The notes under the pieces are model-generated. The model searched no databases. It saw only the letters and a list, made by a program, of their open reading frames with translations, and was not told where the DNA came from. Shown in pieces: positions 46,014-55,032 of a DNA stretch of 64,000 bases (position 1 is the first letter of the stretch; each line of letters begins with the position of its first letter). The stretch comes from Fen-1301 sp963786395 (GTDB taxonomy: Bacteria > Bacteroidota > Ignavibacteria > Ignavibacteriales > Ignavibacteriaceae): NCBI GenBank assembly GCA_963786395.1, contig CAWAZD010000005.1, forward strand, positions 1-64,000, given 5' to 3'. A program made the translations under genes and the position numbers.

Positions 46014-48416
46014 ATGCGTTATGGTTATTTTGATAATGAGAATAAAGAATATGTAATCGATCGTCCCGATGTCCCGGTTTCCTGGACGAATTATCTCGGA
46101 GTGAAAGATCTATGTACTGTAATCTCTCATAATGCCGGTGGTTATTCCTTTTATAAATCTACTGAGCATCATAGAGTTACTCGCTTCAGGCAAAATGGCA
46201 TACCACTTGATAGACCCGGTCACTATGTCTATATTCGGGATGATGAAACAGGAGAATTCTGGACAATCTCCTGGCAGCCAGTCGGAAAGGATTTCAAAAA
46301 GCAGAATATATTTGCAGACATGGTCTCTCCTATTCAAAATTCCAATGCAACTACAAGGATATCCAGGCAGAACAAACATTATTTATTCCCCTGAATGATG
46401 ATGTTGAACTATGGGATGTAAAAATAAAAAACAAAGGTGTATAAACCTCGCAAGATTAAGTATCTTTTCTTATCTTGAATTTTCTTTTCACCATGTTGAA
46501 ATTGATAATCAGAATCTTCAGATGAGCCTTTATGCGAGTGGTTCTAATTATAGAGATGAAATTATTGAATATGACTTTTTCTATGAACCATGGACATTTC
46601 ATTTCTTGGCATCAAATTTTCACCTGATAGTTATGATTGTGTACGTGATTCAGTTTATTGGAGATTATAGAACCGAATCAAATCCTATTGCTGTAGAAAA
46701 AGGAAATTGTAGTGAATCACTGAGTTAGGAGGTAACCATTGTGGTTCTCTTCATAAAAAAATTATCAATACAGCCTGGCGAAGAATCCCGATTAATATTT
46801 ATGCTCGGTGTGGGTTCTCGTGAAGAAAAGGGAAGAGCTAATAAAACAAAAATATTCTGATTTGCATAATGTAGATGCAGCATTTGAAGAATCTAAGAAA
46901 ATATCTGGGATAAGACTTCTGTATTTCAGTGTAAAACCCCGCATCAGGGTTTGGATACAATGATTAATATCTGGACTCTATACCAGGCGGAAACATGCGT
47001 GGTATGGTCGCGCTTTGGTTCATTTGTTGAAGTAGGCGGTAGTGTTGGTCTTGGATACCGGGATACATCACAGGATGTAATGGGTGTTGTCCATTCCAAT
47101 CCCGAAAAAACAAAATACCGGATTATCCAGCTCCTTAAGGGGCATACTAGTATGGGATATGGTTTACATTTATTTGATCCGGAAGTTTTTGAACCTGAAG
47201 AAAATAAACTTCCGGGTGTAAAACTTCCAACTGTTGTTCCTACAAAGAGTATATCAGAAATTGTACATGGAATGGAAGATGTTTGTTCGGATGATGCACT
47301 CTGGCTTGTTGCTTCTATTTGTGAATGGGTTGTAGAGAAAGGGGATATGAAATTTTTCGATCAGGTAATTCCATATGCTGATGGCGGAGAAGGAACGGTT
47401 TATGAACATCTGACAAGATACTAGACTTCTCGGCAAAATATATCGGTGAAAATGGTATATGCCAGGGACTTCGTGCCGATTGGAATGACTGCCTTAATCT
47501 GGGCGGAGGCGAAAGTGCCATGGTTTCCTTTATGCATTATTGGGCAATAAATATATTCACTGGATTCAGCTAAACAATTGGGCAAGGAAGATGATGTTAA
47601 AAAATATATTGCTATGGCGGAAAAAGTTAAAGCAGCCTGTGAAAAAGAACTATGGGATGGAGATTGGTACTTAAGAGGATTCACAAAGAAGGGAATTAAA
47701 ATTGGCACGCATGAAAGTGATGAAGGAAAAATATTCCTGAATGCACAGAGCTGGGCAGTCTATTCAGGAGCTGCATCTCCGGAACGAGCTCAGAAATGTA
47801 TGGATGCGGTCGACAAACATTTGTTCTCGAAATACGGACTTCACCTTGTTCTACCTGCCTATTCAAAACCCATGATGATATCGGCTACATCACCCGCGTT
47901 TATAAAGGCATTAAGGAAAATGGTTCAATATTCAGTCATCCTAATCCCTGGGCTCTTATAGCTGAATGTAAATTAGGTCATGGTAGCCAGGCTATGAAAT
48001 ATTATGATGCAATTTTACCCTACAATCAAAATGATATTATTGAAATCCGTCAGTCTGAACCTTATTCATATTGCCAGTTTATTATGGGTAAGGATCATAC
48101 TGCACATGGAAGAGCACGTCATCCCTGGCTTACCGGTACTGCCGCCTGGTTCTATACAGCTGTAACAAAATATATTCTTGGAATTCGTCCAACATACAAC
48201 GGACTTGAAATCGACCCCTGCATTCCGCCGGATTGGAAAGAGTTCGAAGTTATCAGAAAATGGCGCGGCGCTGTATATAATATCAAAGTAAAAAATCCCG
48301 ATGCTGTAGAAAAAGGCGTACTTTCTATTTCATTAAATGGTAAAAAAGTTCGGGGAATTATTCCTATTCAAACAGCTGGTTCAGTCAATGAAATTGAAGT
48401 TATTATGGGTAAATGA
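46014..48416 (+). pseudogene. chbP: GH94 N,N'-diacetylchitobiose phosphorylase, many indels
   Basis: The region keeps the length (~800 codons) and order of ChbP. The start (RYGYFDNENKEYVIDRPDVP, then WTNYLGVKDLCTVISHNAGG) follows an AAGGAG site; the middle has GGSVGLGYRDTSQDVMG and the catalytic RADWNDCLNLGGGESAM; the end has EPYSYCQFIMGKDH and HPWLTGTAAWFY. ChbP splits chitobiose with phosphate into GlcNAc-1-P and GlcNAc, saving ATP. As written the gene is unreadable: apparent indels near 46300, 46440, 46457, 46620, 46653, 46725, 46767, 46851, 46905, 47418, 47565 and 47870. Residues between breaks remain highly conserved, including the active site, and no in-frame nonsense change was seen. 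That favours assembly error over old decay, though a recent pseudogene is possible. Confidence 0.82.
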
Positions 48417-50020
48417 GAATGAAAAAATATCTATTGATGTTCTTGTTAATGCAGATAATTGTACCGGCACAGAAAAAGGAAATAGTGGCTTATTATCCTG
48501 AATGGGGTCCGGGCCGGACAAATTACTATATCAAAAATATTGAAACAAGCGGGTCAGCCGCCAAATTAACTGTTATCAATTATGCATTTGTTATTCCAGT
48601 AATAGATTCTTCAGGAAATGTTATTACAGAATTCATGAATGCCTGGTCTGATTATAAACAACTATATTCTTCAAGTCTTAGCATTGACGGAGTTGCAGAT
48701 GATTCAACACAACCGCTCAGGGGTGAATTTAATCAGTTAAAAAAACTAAAGATTAAACACCCTCATCTTAAATTAATTATTTCAGTAGGTGGTTGGACAG
48801 GATCAACCTATTTTTCAGATGCTGCACTTACTCCCCAATCAAGAGAAAAATTTGTTAATGATTGTTTAAGTAAATTCATTTATGGAAATCTTCCTGTTGA
48901 TGGTACTGCAGGCGGTAAAGGTGTTGCCGCCGGTATTTTTGATGGATTCGATATTGATTGGGAATTTCCTGTTGCCGGAGGCGATGATGGAGTCCACCAT
49001 AATGTAAATGACCGGGATAATTTTTCGCAGCTGATCGCCCTATTTAGAAAGAAAATGAATGATATCCGCCCCGGTTTATTACTTACTGCTGCAATTCCTG
49101 CCAGAGGTGCTGACCTCTATAAATTTAATCTTAAACACGACCAGGAAAACATGGACTGGTTTAATCTAATGACTTATGATTTCCATGGAGGTTGGGACAA
49201 TATATCAAATCATCATACCAACCTGTTTATTTCACCAGCCGACACTGTAAATGATATTCGTGAATCATATAGTAATGCTATCCGCTATTTTATTGATTCC
49301 GCGGGTGTCCGTCCGGATAAGATAGTTCCGGGTGCTGCTTTTTATGGAAGGGGATGGAAAGTCTCCGACCCATCCAATTATGGATTGTACCAACCCGGCA
49401 GAGTTGCAACCAGCATCTCTCCTGTCGGGGATAATAATTATAATAACATTATTCCGTTATTAAAAAATGGATACGCTTACTATTGGGATAATCTGGCCAT
49501 GGCGCCTTGGCTGTATAGTCCTAAAGATAGCACTTTCTGGTCATTTGACGACTCAAAATCTATAGCATTAAAGTCAAGATATGTTGATGCATATAAACTT
49601 CGCGGGTTAATGTTCTGGGAAATAAGTGGTGACGATTCTGTTGGCACTCTTGTAAATACTATTTATAAAAAAAATATGCCTGATGTAAAAATCCCACATA
49701 TTTTGAAAGGTAAGAGGGCAAAGCTGGTAAAAATAATCAGACCGGTGAACGGGGATAAGATTATCCCGGGAAAGGATGTTATTATAAATACAGATGGGGA
49801 TATCAATGATAATTCGGTTATCAAAGTTGAATTTTTTGCAGATAATAAATCCCTGGGGTATTGTACAAAACCTCCCTTTAACTGGGTATGGTTTAATGTC
49901 CCCTCGGGAAAACATAAATTGAAAATTACTGCAACAGATTTAAATGGCACTATAAGAAGCTCAGCACCAATCATGGTAAAAGCTGATCTGGAGTATGTAC
50001 AGCAAGATGAAAAGAAATAG
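48413..50020 (+). CDS. GH18 chitinase with C-terminal Ig-like domain, no sorting domain
   Basis: A 535-residue hydrolase. Short signal peptide (KKYLLMFLLMQIIVPAQ), then a GH18 barrel with LKLIISVGGWTGS, the catalytic DGFDIDWEFPVAGG, MDWFNLMTYDFHGG and GLMFWEISGDD. An insertion of ~80 residues before the fifth strand resembles the chitinase insertion domain of subfamily A enzymes. The end (~residues 440-525) is a bacterial Ig-like domain (KVEFFADNKSLGYC, GKHKLKITATD). Unlike the other GH18 it lacks a T9SS domain, so it probably works in the periplasm on imported oligomers. Its ATG overlaps the phosphorylase stop (ATGA); a second ATG at 48419 is also possible. Confidence 0.87.
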   Translation: MRMKKYLLMFLLMQIIVPAQKKEIVAYYPEWGPGRTNYYIKNIETSGSAAKLTVINYAFVIPVIDSSGNVITEFMNAWSDYKQLYSSSLSIDGVADDSTQPLRGEFNQLKKLKIKHPHLKLIISVGGWTGSTYFSDAALTPQSREKFVNDCLSKFIYGNLPVDGTAGGKGVAAGIFDGFDIDWEFPVAGGDDGVHHNVNDRDNFSQLIALFRKKMNDIRPGLLLTAAIPARGADLYKFNLKHDQENMDWFNLMTYDFHGGWDNISNHHTNLFISPADTVNDIRESYSNAIRYFIDSAGVRPDKIVPGAAFYGRGWKVSDPSNYGLYQPGRVATSISPVGDNNYNNIIPLLKNGYAYYWDNLAMAPWLYSPKDSTFWSFDDSKSIALKSRYVDAYKLRGLMFWEISGDDSVGTLVNTIYKKNMPDVKIPHILKGKRAKLVKIIRPVNGDKIIPGKDVIINTDGDINDNSVIKVEFFADNKSLGYCTKPPFNWVWFNVPSGKHKLKITATDLNGTIRSSAPIMVKADLEYVQQDEKK

Positions 50021-50042
50021 TCATACTAATAATGAGGTCCTA

Positions 50043-52391
50043 ATGAGAATTTATGACGGTACCTCTTCTGTGGAAGAGGTAGAGTTAAATAAAAGCGGGA
50101 AAGAATATTCGTATAAACCAATTGAAAAAATTAAAATAGTTGAAGTTGAAAACTTTCCGGTATTAGGAAAACTTACAGCACTGCGATTTATTGAATGGGT
50201 GATAAAAAACCCGGGTGGAGTTATATCCCTTCCTACAGGCAAAACACCTGAGTTTTTTATTAAGTGGGTTAAACGGATACTTGAAAGATGGGACACAAAA
50301 GAGATCCAAACAATGCTTAACGAATATGGCATTGATGATTCAAAACGTCCGGATATGAAAAGTCTCAATTTCGTTCAGATAGATGAATTTTATCCCATGG
50401 ATTCCAGCCAGCATAATAGCTTCAATTATTACGTCCGTAATTATTATTTAAAAGAATTTGGTTTGTCGCCTGATAAAGCCCTGCTTATTGATTCAACCTC
50501 TCTGGGTTTACCTGCAGGGAAGTCTATGGAAAAAATATTTCCTAACTACGTTGTTGATCTGTCACTTCGCGTTCGTCAGACAAAAAGTGAACTCGAAACG
50601 CTTCAGCGTGATACTATAAATGGGGTTGATTGGTTTTGTATGGAGTACGAACAAAAAATCCGTGACCTGGGAGGAATAGGTTTCTTCCTTGGCGGTATTG
50701 GTCCCGATGGTCATATTGCGTTCAATGTGCGCGGATCAAGTTTCTATTCCGTTACAAGGTTGACCGGTACTAACTATGAAACCCAGGCTGCTGCCGCTAC
50801 CGACCTGGGTGGAATAGAAGTCTCACGCAGCCGTCTTGTCATTACAATCGGCCTTTCAACTATTACCTATAATAACTCCGCGACAGCAATTATCTTAGCT
50901 GCTGGTGAAGCAAAAGCACGAATTATTCAACAGGCAGTTGAAGAAGTAAAAAATCCTTTATATCCTGCAACTGTATTGCATGACCTCGAAAATGCAAGAT
51001 ATTATCTGACTAAAGGAGCAGCTAGTCTTCTTTCGGAACGACGATTCATCAACCTAAGCCAGTTAGATAAAATTGACGATGAAACAACTAATGAAATTGC
51101 TCTCTCTCTTGCATTGAAAAAAGAAAAACTACTCACAGATTTAACGGAAGAGGATTTCAGGAATGATCAAAATGCCTCTGAACTTTTGAAAAAAAACAGT
51201 TGTAATTATTCCGAGGTAATTTCTTTTACTAAAAAACAACTAATAGAAAAACTTGAAAAAGGACTGAAACCGGTCCAGCAGACAAGATTCTTTCATACAG
51301 AACCTCATCATGATGATATTATGCTTGGTTATCTCCCATACCTTTATCATTTAGTCCGCGATCCCGGTAATACTCATAGTTTTGCAAATCTTACTTCCGG
51401 ATTTACTGCTGTTTCAAATCCCTATTTTCTTTCTATAATAAAAAAGCTTCGCCATTTCCTGAAGAATGAAGATTTTCTCCGTTTACATTCATCTGGCTAT
51501 TTTGATCCTAAGGATAAAATAAAGCGCAGTGAGGATATGTATCTTTTCCTTGATGGTTCTGCTGCTCAAAATCAGGATCAAAAAGATGAAGCTGAAGCTC
51601 GCCGTATACTGCGCAACTTTGTTGAAGTCTATGGAACTTCTGATATTATCGCCCTCCGCTTACGTGCTCAAAATATCGAGGAATATCTTCTTGCACAATA
51701 CCCCGGAGCCAAAGATCCACCAGACATTCAAATTCTTAAAGGTATGCTTCGCGAGTGGGAAGTTGAACTACTATGGTCTTACTTTGGTATTGAACCTTCG
51801 GCTATACATCCGTTGCGTCTTGGTTTTTATCAAGGTGATATTTTCTCAGAAGAACCTGAAATGAATAGAGATGTGTTCCCAATTTTTGATCTGTTAATGA
51901 AACTTAAACCGAATGTTGTTACTGTTGCCTTCGACCCTGAAGGAAGTGGACCCGATACTCATTATAAAGTTTTAATGGCTGTCGCTGAAGCATTGAAAAT
52001 GTATGTAAATGAAAGCGGAGATACTTCACTAAGAGTTTGGGGCTATAGAAATGTCTGGTACAGATTTAAACCTTCTGAAGCTGATATCATAGTTCCGGTT
52101 TCATTAAATACTTTATCATTAATGCATACTGCATTTATGAATTGTTTTGGATCGCAAAGTGCCGCCTCATTTCCGAGCTATGAACACGATGGCCCTTTCT
52201 CAGAACTCGCTCAAAAGATATATGTTGAGCAGTATTCAATGATTAAAACCTGTCTTGGTAAAGAATATTTTCAGAAACATGTGCATCCACGCCTGCGTGC
52301 TGCAAGAGGATTGATATTCTTAAAAGATATGGATCTTAACTATTTCTATCAGAAAGTTCGGGAATTGAAAAAAGTTACTGAAGCTAATTAA
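50043..52391 (+). CDS. NagB-like/LmbE fusion: divergent deaminase domain plus deacetylase
   Basis: A 782-residue cytoplasmic two-domain protein. Residues ~30-330 follow glucosamine-6-phosphate deaminase (SLPTGKTPEFF, FVQIDEFYPMD, GGIGPDGHIAFN), but the catalytic Glu after AFN is Val229 (AFNVRGSSF against AFNEPGSS in the neighbouring NagB). Residues ~410-782 are a PIG-L/LmbE deacetylase with a complete metal site: EPHHDDIM (His422, Asp424, Asp425) and GPDTHYKVL (His640). LmbE enzymes remove N-acetyl groups from GlcNAc compounds, and no NagA is in this window, so this domain may deacetylate GlcNAc-6-P. The start at 50043 has GAGG upstream; a longer frame from 49995 would overlap the chitinase. 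Similar fusions occur in Bacteroidota under the NagB name. Confidence 0.82.
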   Translation: MRIYDGTSSVEEVELNKSGKEYSYKPIEKIKIVEVENFPVLGKLTALRFIEWVIKNPGGVISLPTGKTPEFFIKWVKRILERWDTKEIQTMLNEYGIDDSKRPDMKSLNFVQIDEFYPMDSSQHNSFNYYVRNYYLKEFGLSPDKALLIDSTSLGLPAGKSMEKIFPNYVVDLSLRVRQTKSELETLQRDTINGVDWFCMEYEQKIRDLGGIGFFLGGIGPDGHIAFNVRGSSFYSVTRLTGTNYETQAAAATDLGGIEVSRSRLVITIGLSTITYNNSATAIILAAGEAKARIIQQAVEEVKNPLYPATVLHDLENARYYLTKGAASLLSERRFINLSQLDKIDDETTNEIALSLALKKEKLLTDLTEEDFRNDQNASELLKKNSCNYSEVISFTKKQLIEKLEKGLKPVQQTRFFHTEPHHDDIMLGYLPYLYHLVRDPGNTHSFANLTSGFTAVSNPYFLSIIKKLRHFLKNEDFLRLHSSGYFDPKDKIKRSEDMYLFLDGSAAQNQDQKDEAEARRILRNFVEVYGTSDIIALRLRAQNIEEYLLAQYPGAKDPPDIQILKGMLREWEVELLWSYFGIEPSAIHPLRLGFYQGDIFSEEPEMNRDVFPIFDLLMKLKPNVVTVAFDPEGSGPDTHYKVLMAVAEALKMYVNESGDTSLRVWGYRNVWYRFKPSEADIIVPVSLNTLSLMHTAFMNCFGSQSAASFPSYEHDGPFSELAQKIYVEQYSMIKTCLGKEYFQKHVHPRLRAARGLIFLKDMDLNYFYQKVRELKKVTEAN

Positions 52392-52414
52392 TTATTAATT
52401 ATAAAGGATTAATT

Positions 52415-53206
52415 ATGAGAATTATAATTGAACCAACTTATGGTGAAATGAGCAAATGGTCAGCTCTCTATATTGCTTCTAAAATCAATAACTTTAATCC
52501 CACACTTCAAAAACCGTTTGTACTCGGATTGCCTACAGGGAGCACTCCAATTGGTACCTATAAATTTCTTGTTCAACTTTACAAGGAAGGTAAAATTTCT
52601 TTTAAGAATGTTATCACTTTTAATATGGATGAATATATCCACCTTCCTGAAACTCATCATGAGAGTTATCATTATTTTATGAATTACCATCTCTTTCAGC
52701 ATATTGACATTCTTCCTGAAAACATAAACATACTAAATGGTAATGCCGCTGATCTTGAAAAGGAATGCTCTGATTATGAAGAAAAAATTAAATCTGTTGG
52801 TGGAATAAAACTGTTTCTTGGCGGCATCGGTCCCGATGGTCATATTGCATTCAACGAACCAGGTTCATCACTTAGTTCAAGAACAAGAGTTAAAACTTTA
52901 ACATATGATACCATAAAAGCAAATTCGCGCTTCTTTGAAAATGATATCAATAAAGTTCCTAAAACGGCATTAACCGTTGGTGTCGGAACAGTTATGGATG
53001 CCGAAGAAGTATTAATTATGATTAGCGGATATGAAAAAGCCCGTGCTCTTAAACAATGTGTTGAAGATGGAGTGAATCATTTCTGGACTGTCTCAATGCT
53101 TCAACTACATAGACACGGAATAATTGTTTGTGATGATGACTCTACTCTCGAACTTCGCGTTGGTACAGTTAAGTATTTTAAAGATATCGAAAGAGCAAAT
53201 CTTTAA
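52415..53206 (+). CDS. nagB: Glucosamine-6-phosphate deaminase NagB
   Basis: A 263-residue enzyme of the usual NagB length. It converts glucosamine-6-phosphate to fructose-6-phosphate and ammonia, the last step of GlcNAc breakdown. All key motifs are intact: LGLPTGSTPIGTY, the catalytic Asp region FNMDEYIHLP, and GGIGPDGHIAFNEPGSS with Asp, His and the catalytic Glu; LTVGVGTVMDAEEVL and MISGYEKARALKQ follow. AAAGG precedes the ATG. It ends the chitin locus, 23 bases after the NagB/LmbE fusion. Its complete active site beside the altered one in the fusion suggests that this protein does the actual deamination. Confidence 0.94.
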   Translation: MRIIIEPTYGEMSKWSALYIASKINNFNPTLQKPFVLGLPTGSTPIGTYKFLVQLYKEGKISFKNVITFNMDEYIHLPETHHESYHYFMNYHLFQHIDILPENINILNGNAADLEKECSDYEEKIKSVGGIKLFLGGIGPDGHIAFNEPGSSLSSRTRVKTLTYDTIKANSRFFENDINKVPKTALTVGVGTVMDAEEVLIMISGYEKARALKQCVEDGVNHFWTVSMLQLHRHGIIVCDDDSTLELRVGTVKYFKDIERANL

Positions 53207-53242
53207 TAATATCCTGGCTTTAATTTTTGTGTGATTCAATAG

Positions 53243-53395
53243 CCCAGGCATTTAGAGGCTGTGTGAATATTCTGAATTTATCATCTGGTTAAGAATTTCA
53301 TATTTGAAATTTCTTTAATTTCAAATGATTTTATGGATTCCCGCCTTCGCGGGAATGACAGTTTTAGATTTTCACACAGCCTCTTTATGCCTGGG
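53243..53395. repeat. Inverted-repeat element carrying an ATTCCCGC hairpin
   Basis: The 27-base arms at 53243-53269 and 53369-53395 match at nearly all positions (CCCAGGCAT..AGAGGCTGTG). Inside are ATTTGAAAT/ATTTCAAAT (53302-53310, 53318-53326) and the hairpin GGATTCCCGCCTTCGCGGGA (53335-53354). The second is the same word family as the repeat at 58323-58369. The layout resembles a short non-autonomous element or REP-like unit; no target duplication was verified. Confidence 0.65.
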
Positions 53396-53474
53396 ATTAT
53401 GTATAAAAAATAATTGTGATTCTAGGGGATTCATCCCCTTACCCTTCCCACACAAGCACTCACCATATTAATTA

Positions 53475-53490
53475 ATAAAGACGTCTTTAT
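53475..53490. promoter_or_regulatory. Perfect 16-base palindrome
   Basis: ATAAAGACGTCTTTAT reads the same on both strands and lies 109 bases before the M48 gene start. It could bind a dimeric regulator; no second copy was noticed, so the role is unproven. Confidence 0.25.
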
Positions 53491-53598
53491 ATTCCAACAA
53501 TACAACATTGCCCTACCCCAGTTTAATAATAATTTATTTTTACTATATTTATGGTTTAGGAGAATTATTATTTTTTAAACCAATAAAGGTAATATTAT

Positions 53599-54405
53599 AT
53601 GAAACCTGCCAGACTATCTATTCTCATCTTGTTTATAACTTCCATTATCTTTATCCAATGCAGCTCTGTGCCTATTACAGGTAGAAAACAATTCAACTTT
53701 ATTCCTGCCTCCGAAATGCAGACTTTGAGTTATCAGCAATATGGTGATTTTATGAAAACTGCTAAACCAAGTAATGATGTTAATGCCACAGCTCTGGTTA
53801 AAAAAGTTGGTAATAATATCAGGGTAGCGGTTGAAAAATATCTTGCACAGAATAATATGTCCTCTCAATTAAATGGATATAATTGGGAGTTTAATCTTGT
53901 ACAGGATCCACAAGTAAATGCATGGTGCATGCCTGGAGGTAAAGTTGTGGTTTACACAGGTATCCTTCCAATTACACAGGATGAAACCGGTTTAGCCATA
54001 GTTTTGGGACATGAAATTGCACATGCTATTGCACAACACGGTAGCGAAAGAATGAGTCAGGGTTTGGTGGTTCAGCTTGGTGGTATTGGACTTCAGGAAG
54101 CTATTAAATCGAAGCCACAGGTAACTCAGCAAATTTTTATGTCCGCATTCGGGATCGGATCTCAAGTCGGAGTCATGCTACCCTTTAGCCGTCTGCAGGA
54201 AAGCGAAGCTGATCATTTAGGCCTTATTTTTATGGCAATGGCAGGTTACAATCCTAATCAAGCAGTTCCCTTCTGGCAAAGAATGTCTTCAATGAATACC
54301 GGATCAAAACCCCCGGCATTCCTAAGTGATCACCCGGCTGATGCAACCAGAATACAGGATATTCAGAAAGAACTTCCTGAAGCTCTTAAATATTATAAGC
54401 ATTAA
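53599..54405 (+). CDS. M48-family metalloprotease lipoprotein (LoiP/YcaL-like)
   Basis: A 268-residue lipoprotein: signal ending in IFIQCSSVPITGRKQFN, with the Cys lipidated and the VPITGRKQ motif typical of this subgroup. The zinc site is HEIAHAIAQHGSERM (HExxH), preceded by NAWCMPGGKVVVYTGIL, and the third ligand lies in ESEADHLGLIFMAMAGYNP. There are no transmembrane helices apart from the signal, so it matches the periplasmic LoiP/YcaL/BepA-like group that degrades or refolds outer-membrane proteins, not the HtpX group. It is monocistronic and closed by a strong terminator. Confidence 0.9.
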   Translation: MKPARLSILILFITSIIFIQCSSVPITGRKQFNFIPASEMQTLSYQQYGDFMKTAKPSNDVNATALVKKVGNNIRVAVEKYLAQNNMSSQLNGYNWEFNLVQDPQVNAWCMPGGKVVVYTGILPITQDETGLAIVLGHEIAHAIAQHGSERMSQGLVVQLGGIGLQEAIKSKPQVTQQIFMSAFGIGSQVGVMLPFSRLQESEADHLGLIFMAMAGYNPNQAVPFWQRMSSMNTGSKPPAFLSDHPADATRIQDIQKELPEALKYYKH

Positions 54406-54435
54406 ATTGTGAATTTTAACGACAACGCGGTAAAA

Positions 54436-54480
54436 AACACCCCTAAAATGGTAATATATGTTTAGGGGTGTTCGTTTTTT
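54436..54480 (+). terminator. Strong intrinsic terminator of the M48 gene
   Basis: AACACCCCTAAA (54436-54447) and TTTAGGGGTGTT (54461-54472) form a perfect 12-bp stem with a 13-base loop, followed by CG and T6. It lies 30 bases after the M48 stop codon. Confidence 0.88.
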
Positions 54481-54557
54481 GCCATGAAAATATTCTTTGG
54501 ACTAAGATGGCAAAAAACGTTCTCTCCGGGTAGTTATATGTAGAGGGGTACTTTTTT
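54475..54557 (+). repeat. Intergenic repeat element, copy B
   Basis: A perfect 11-bp inverted repeat, TTTTTTGCCAT (54475-54485) and ATGGCAAAAAA (54507-54517), is followed after about 20 bases by ATATGTAGAGGGGTACTTTT. The same order is found, on the minus strand, in copy A near 28.9 kb. The first arm is shared with the terminator T-run. Confidence 0.65.
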
Positions 54558-54612
54558 ATTTGAAAATAATTTTGTGACTAATATCAACTCAATATTAATT
54601 CTTCAAAATAGC

Positions 54613-54666
54613 GCGGCAAAAAACAGGTGTTTTTGGTATTAAGAAGTAGAGGGGTACTTTTTTTTT
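54613..54666 (+). repeat. Intergenic repeat element, copy C (short)
   Basis: GCGGCAAAAAACAGGTGTTT leads after ~14 bases to GTAGAGGGGTACTTT (54646-54660) and a T-run. It matches the right part of copy B, and its first word resembles GCGGTAAAAAACA at 54427. Confidence 0.55.
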
Positions 54667-55032
54667 AATGTACATATCATACATATGTGTTCGTTTGCTT
54701 CATCCCGCCTAAAATCATATCACATTTATCAATAATTGCGAAAGGTAACCGAGCCCGGCAGTAGCCCATCAGTAACCCATCGGTAACACACCAGCAATAC
54801 ATTTCCCAACAAGCACCCAACTGTTTTAATTCCCCTTTTTTCTATAGCTAATGATCACTCTTTTATAGTCGCACTCTAAATCCGCATTCTTTTTTGCCTG
54901 CCAATCCATAACATCATTATATTGTCGAATAAAGGCAATGCCTGAAATTGGTAATTAGAAGTAGTATTAATTTTTCGTCTGTAATACACCCCAGTCTTAT
55001 TTATATTAACCTGTCTTAATTTTAATCAGTTG

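Larger units (their letters stand above)
53207..53598. other. Intergenic region with repeat element
   Basis: These 392 bases close the chitin locus and precede the M48 gene. They hold the 153-base inverted repeat element at 53243-53395, a small GGGGA/TCCCC hairpin near 53427-53440, and a perfect 16-base palindrome at 53475-53490. No gene was found. A TATATTTA box at 53544-53551 could be the M48 promoter. Confidence 0.6.
54406..55032. other. Long intergenic region with terminator and repeats
   Basis: These 627 bases follow the M48 gene. They contain the terminator at 54436-54480, repeat copies B (54475-54557) and C (54613-54666), and then about 360 bases in which I see no gene. A GGTAACCG, CAGTAACCCATCAGTAACCC-like stretch near 54750-54800 is a degenerate run of short direct repeats. 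Confidence 0.6.

Noticed and set aside
46110..46379. Antisense frame of 89 codons in the phosphorylase region
   Set aside because: The sense strand is strongly conserved GH94 sequence in this interval.
49663..49974. Minus-strand frame of 103 codons in the second chitinase gene
   Set aside because: It lies opposite the Ig-like domain of a well-supported gene and has no sensible domain.
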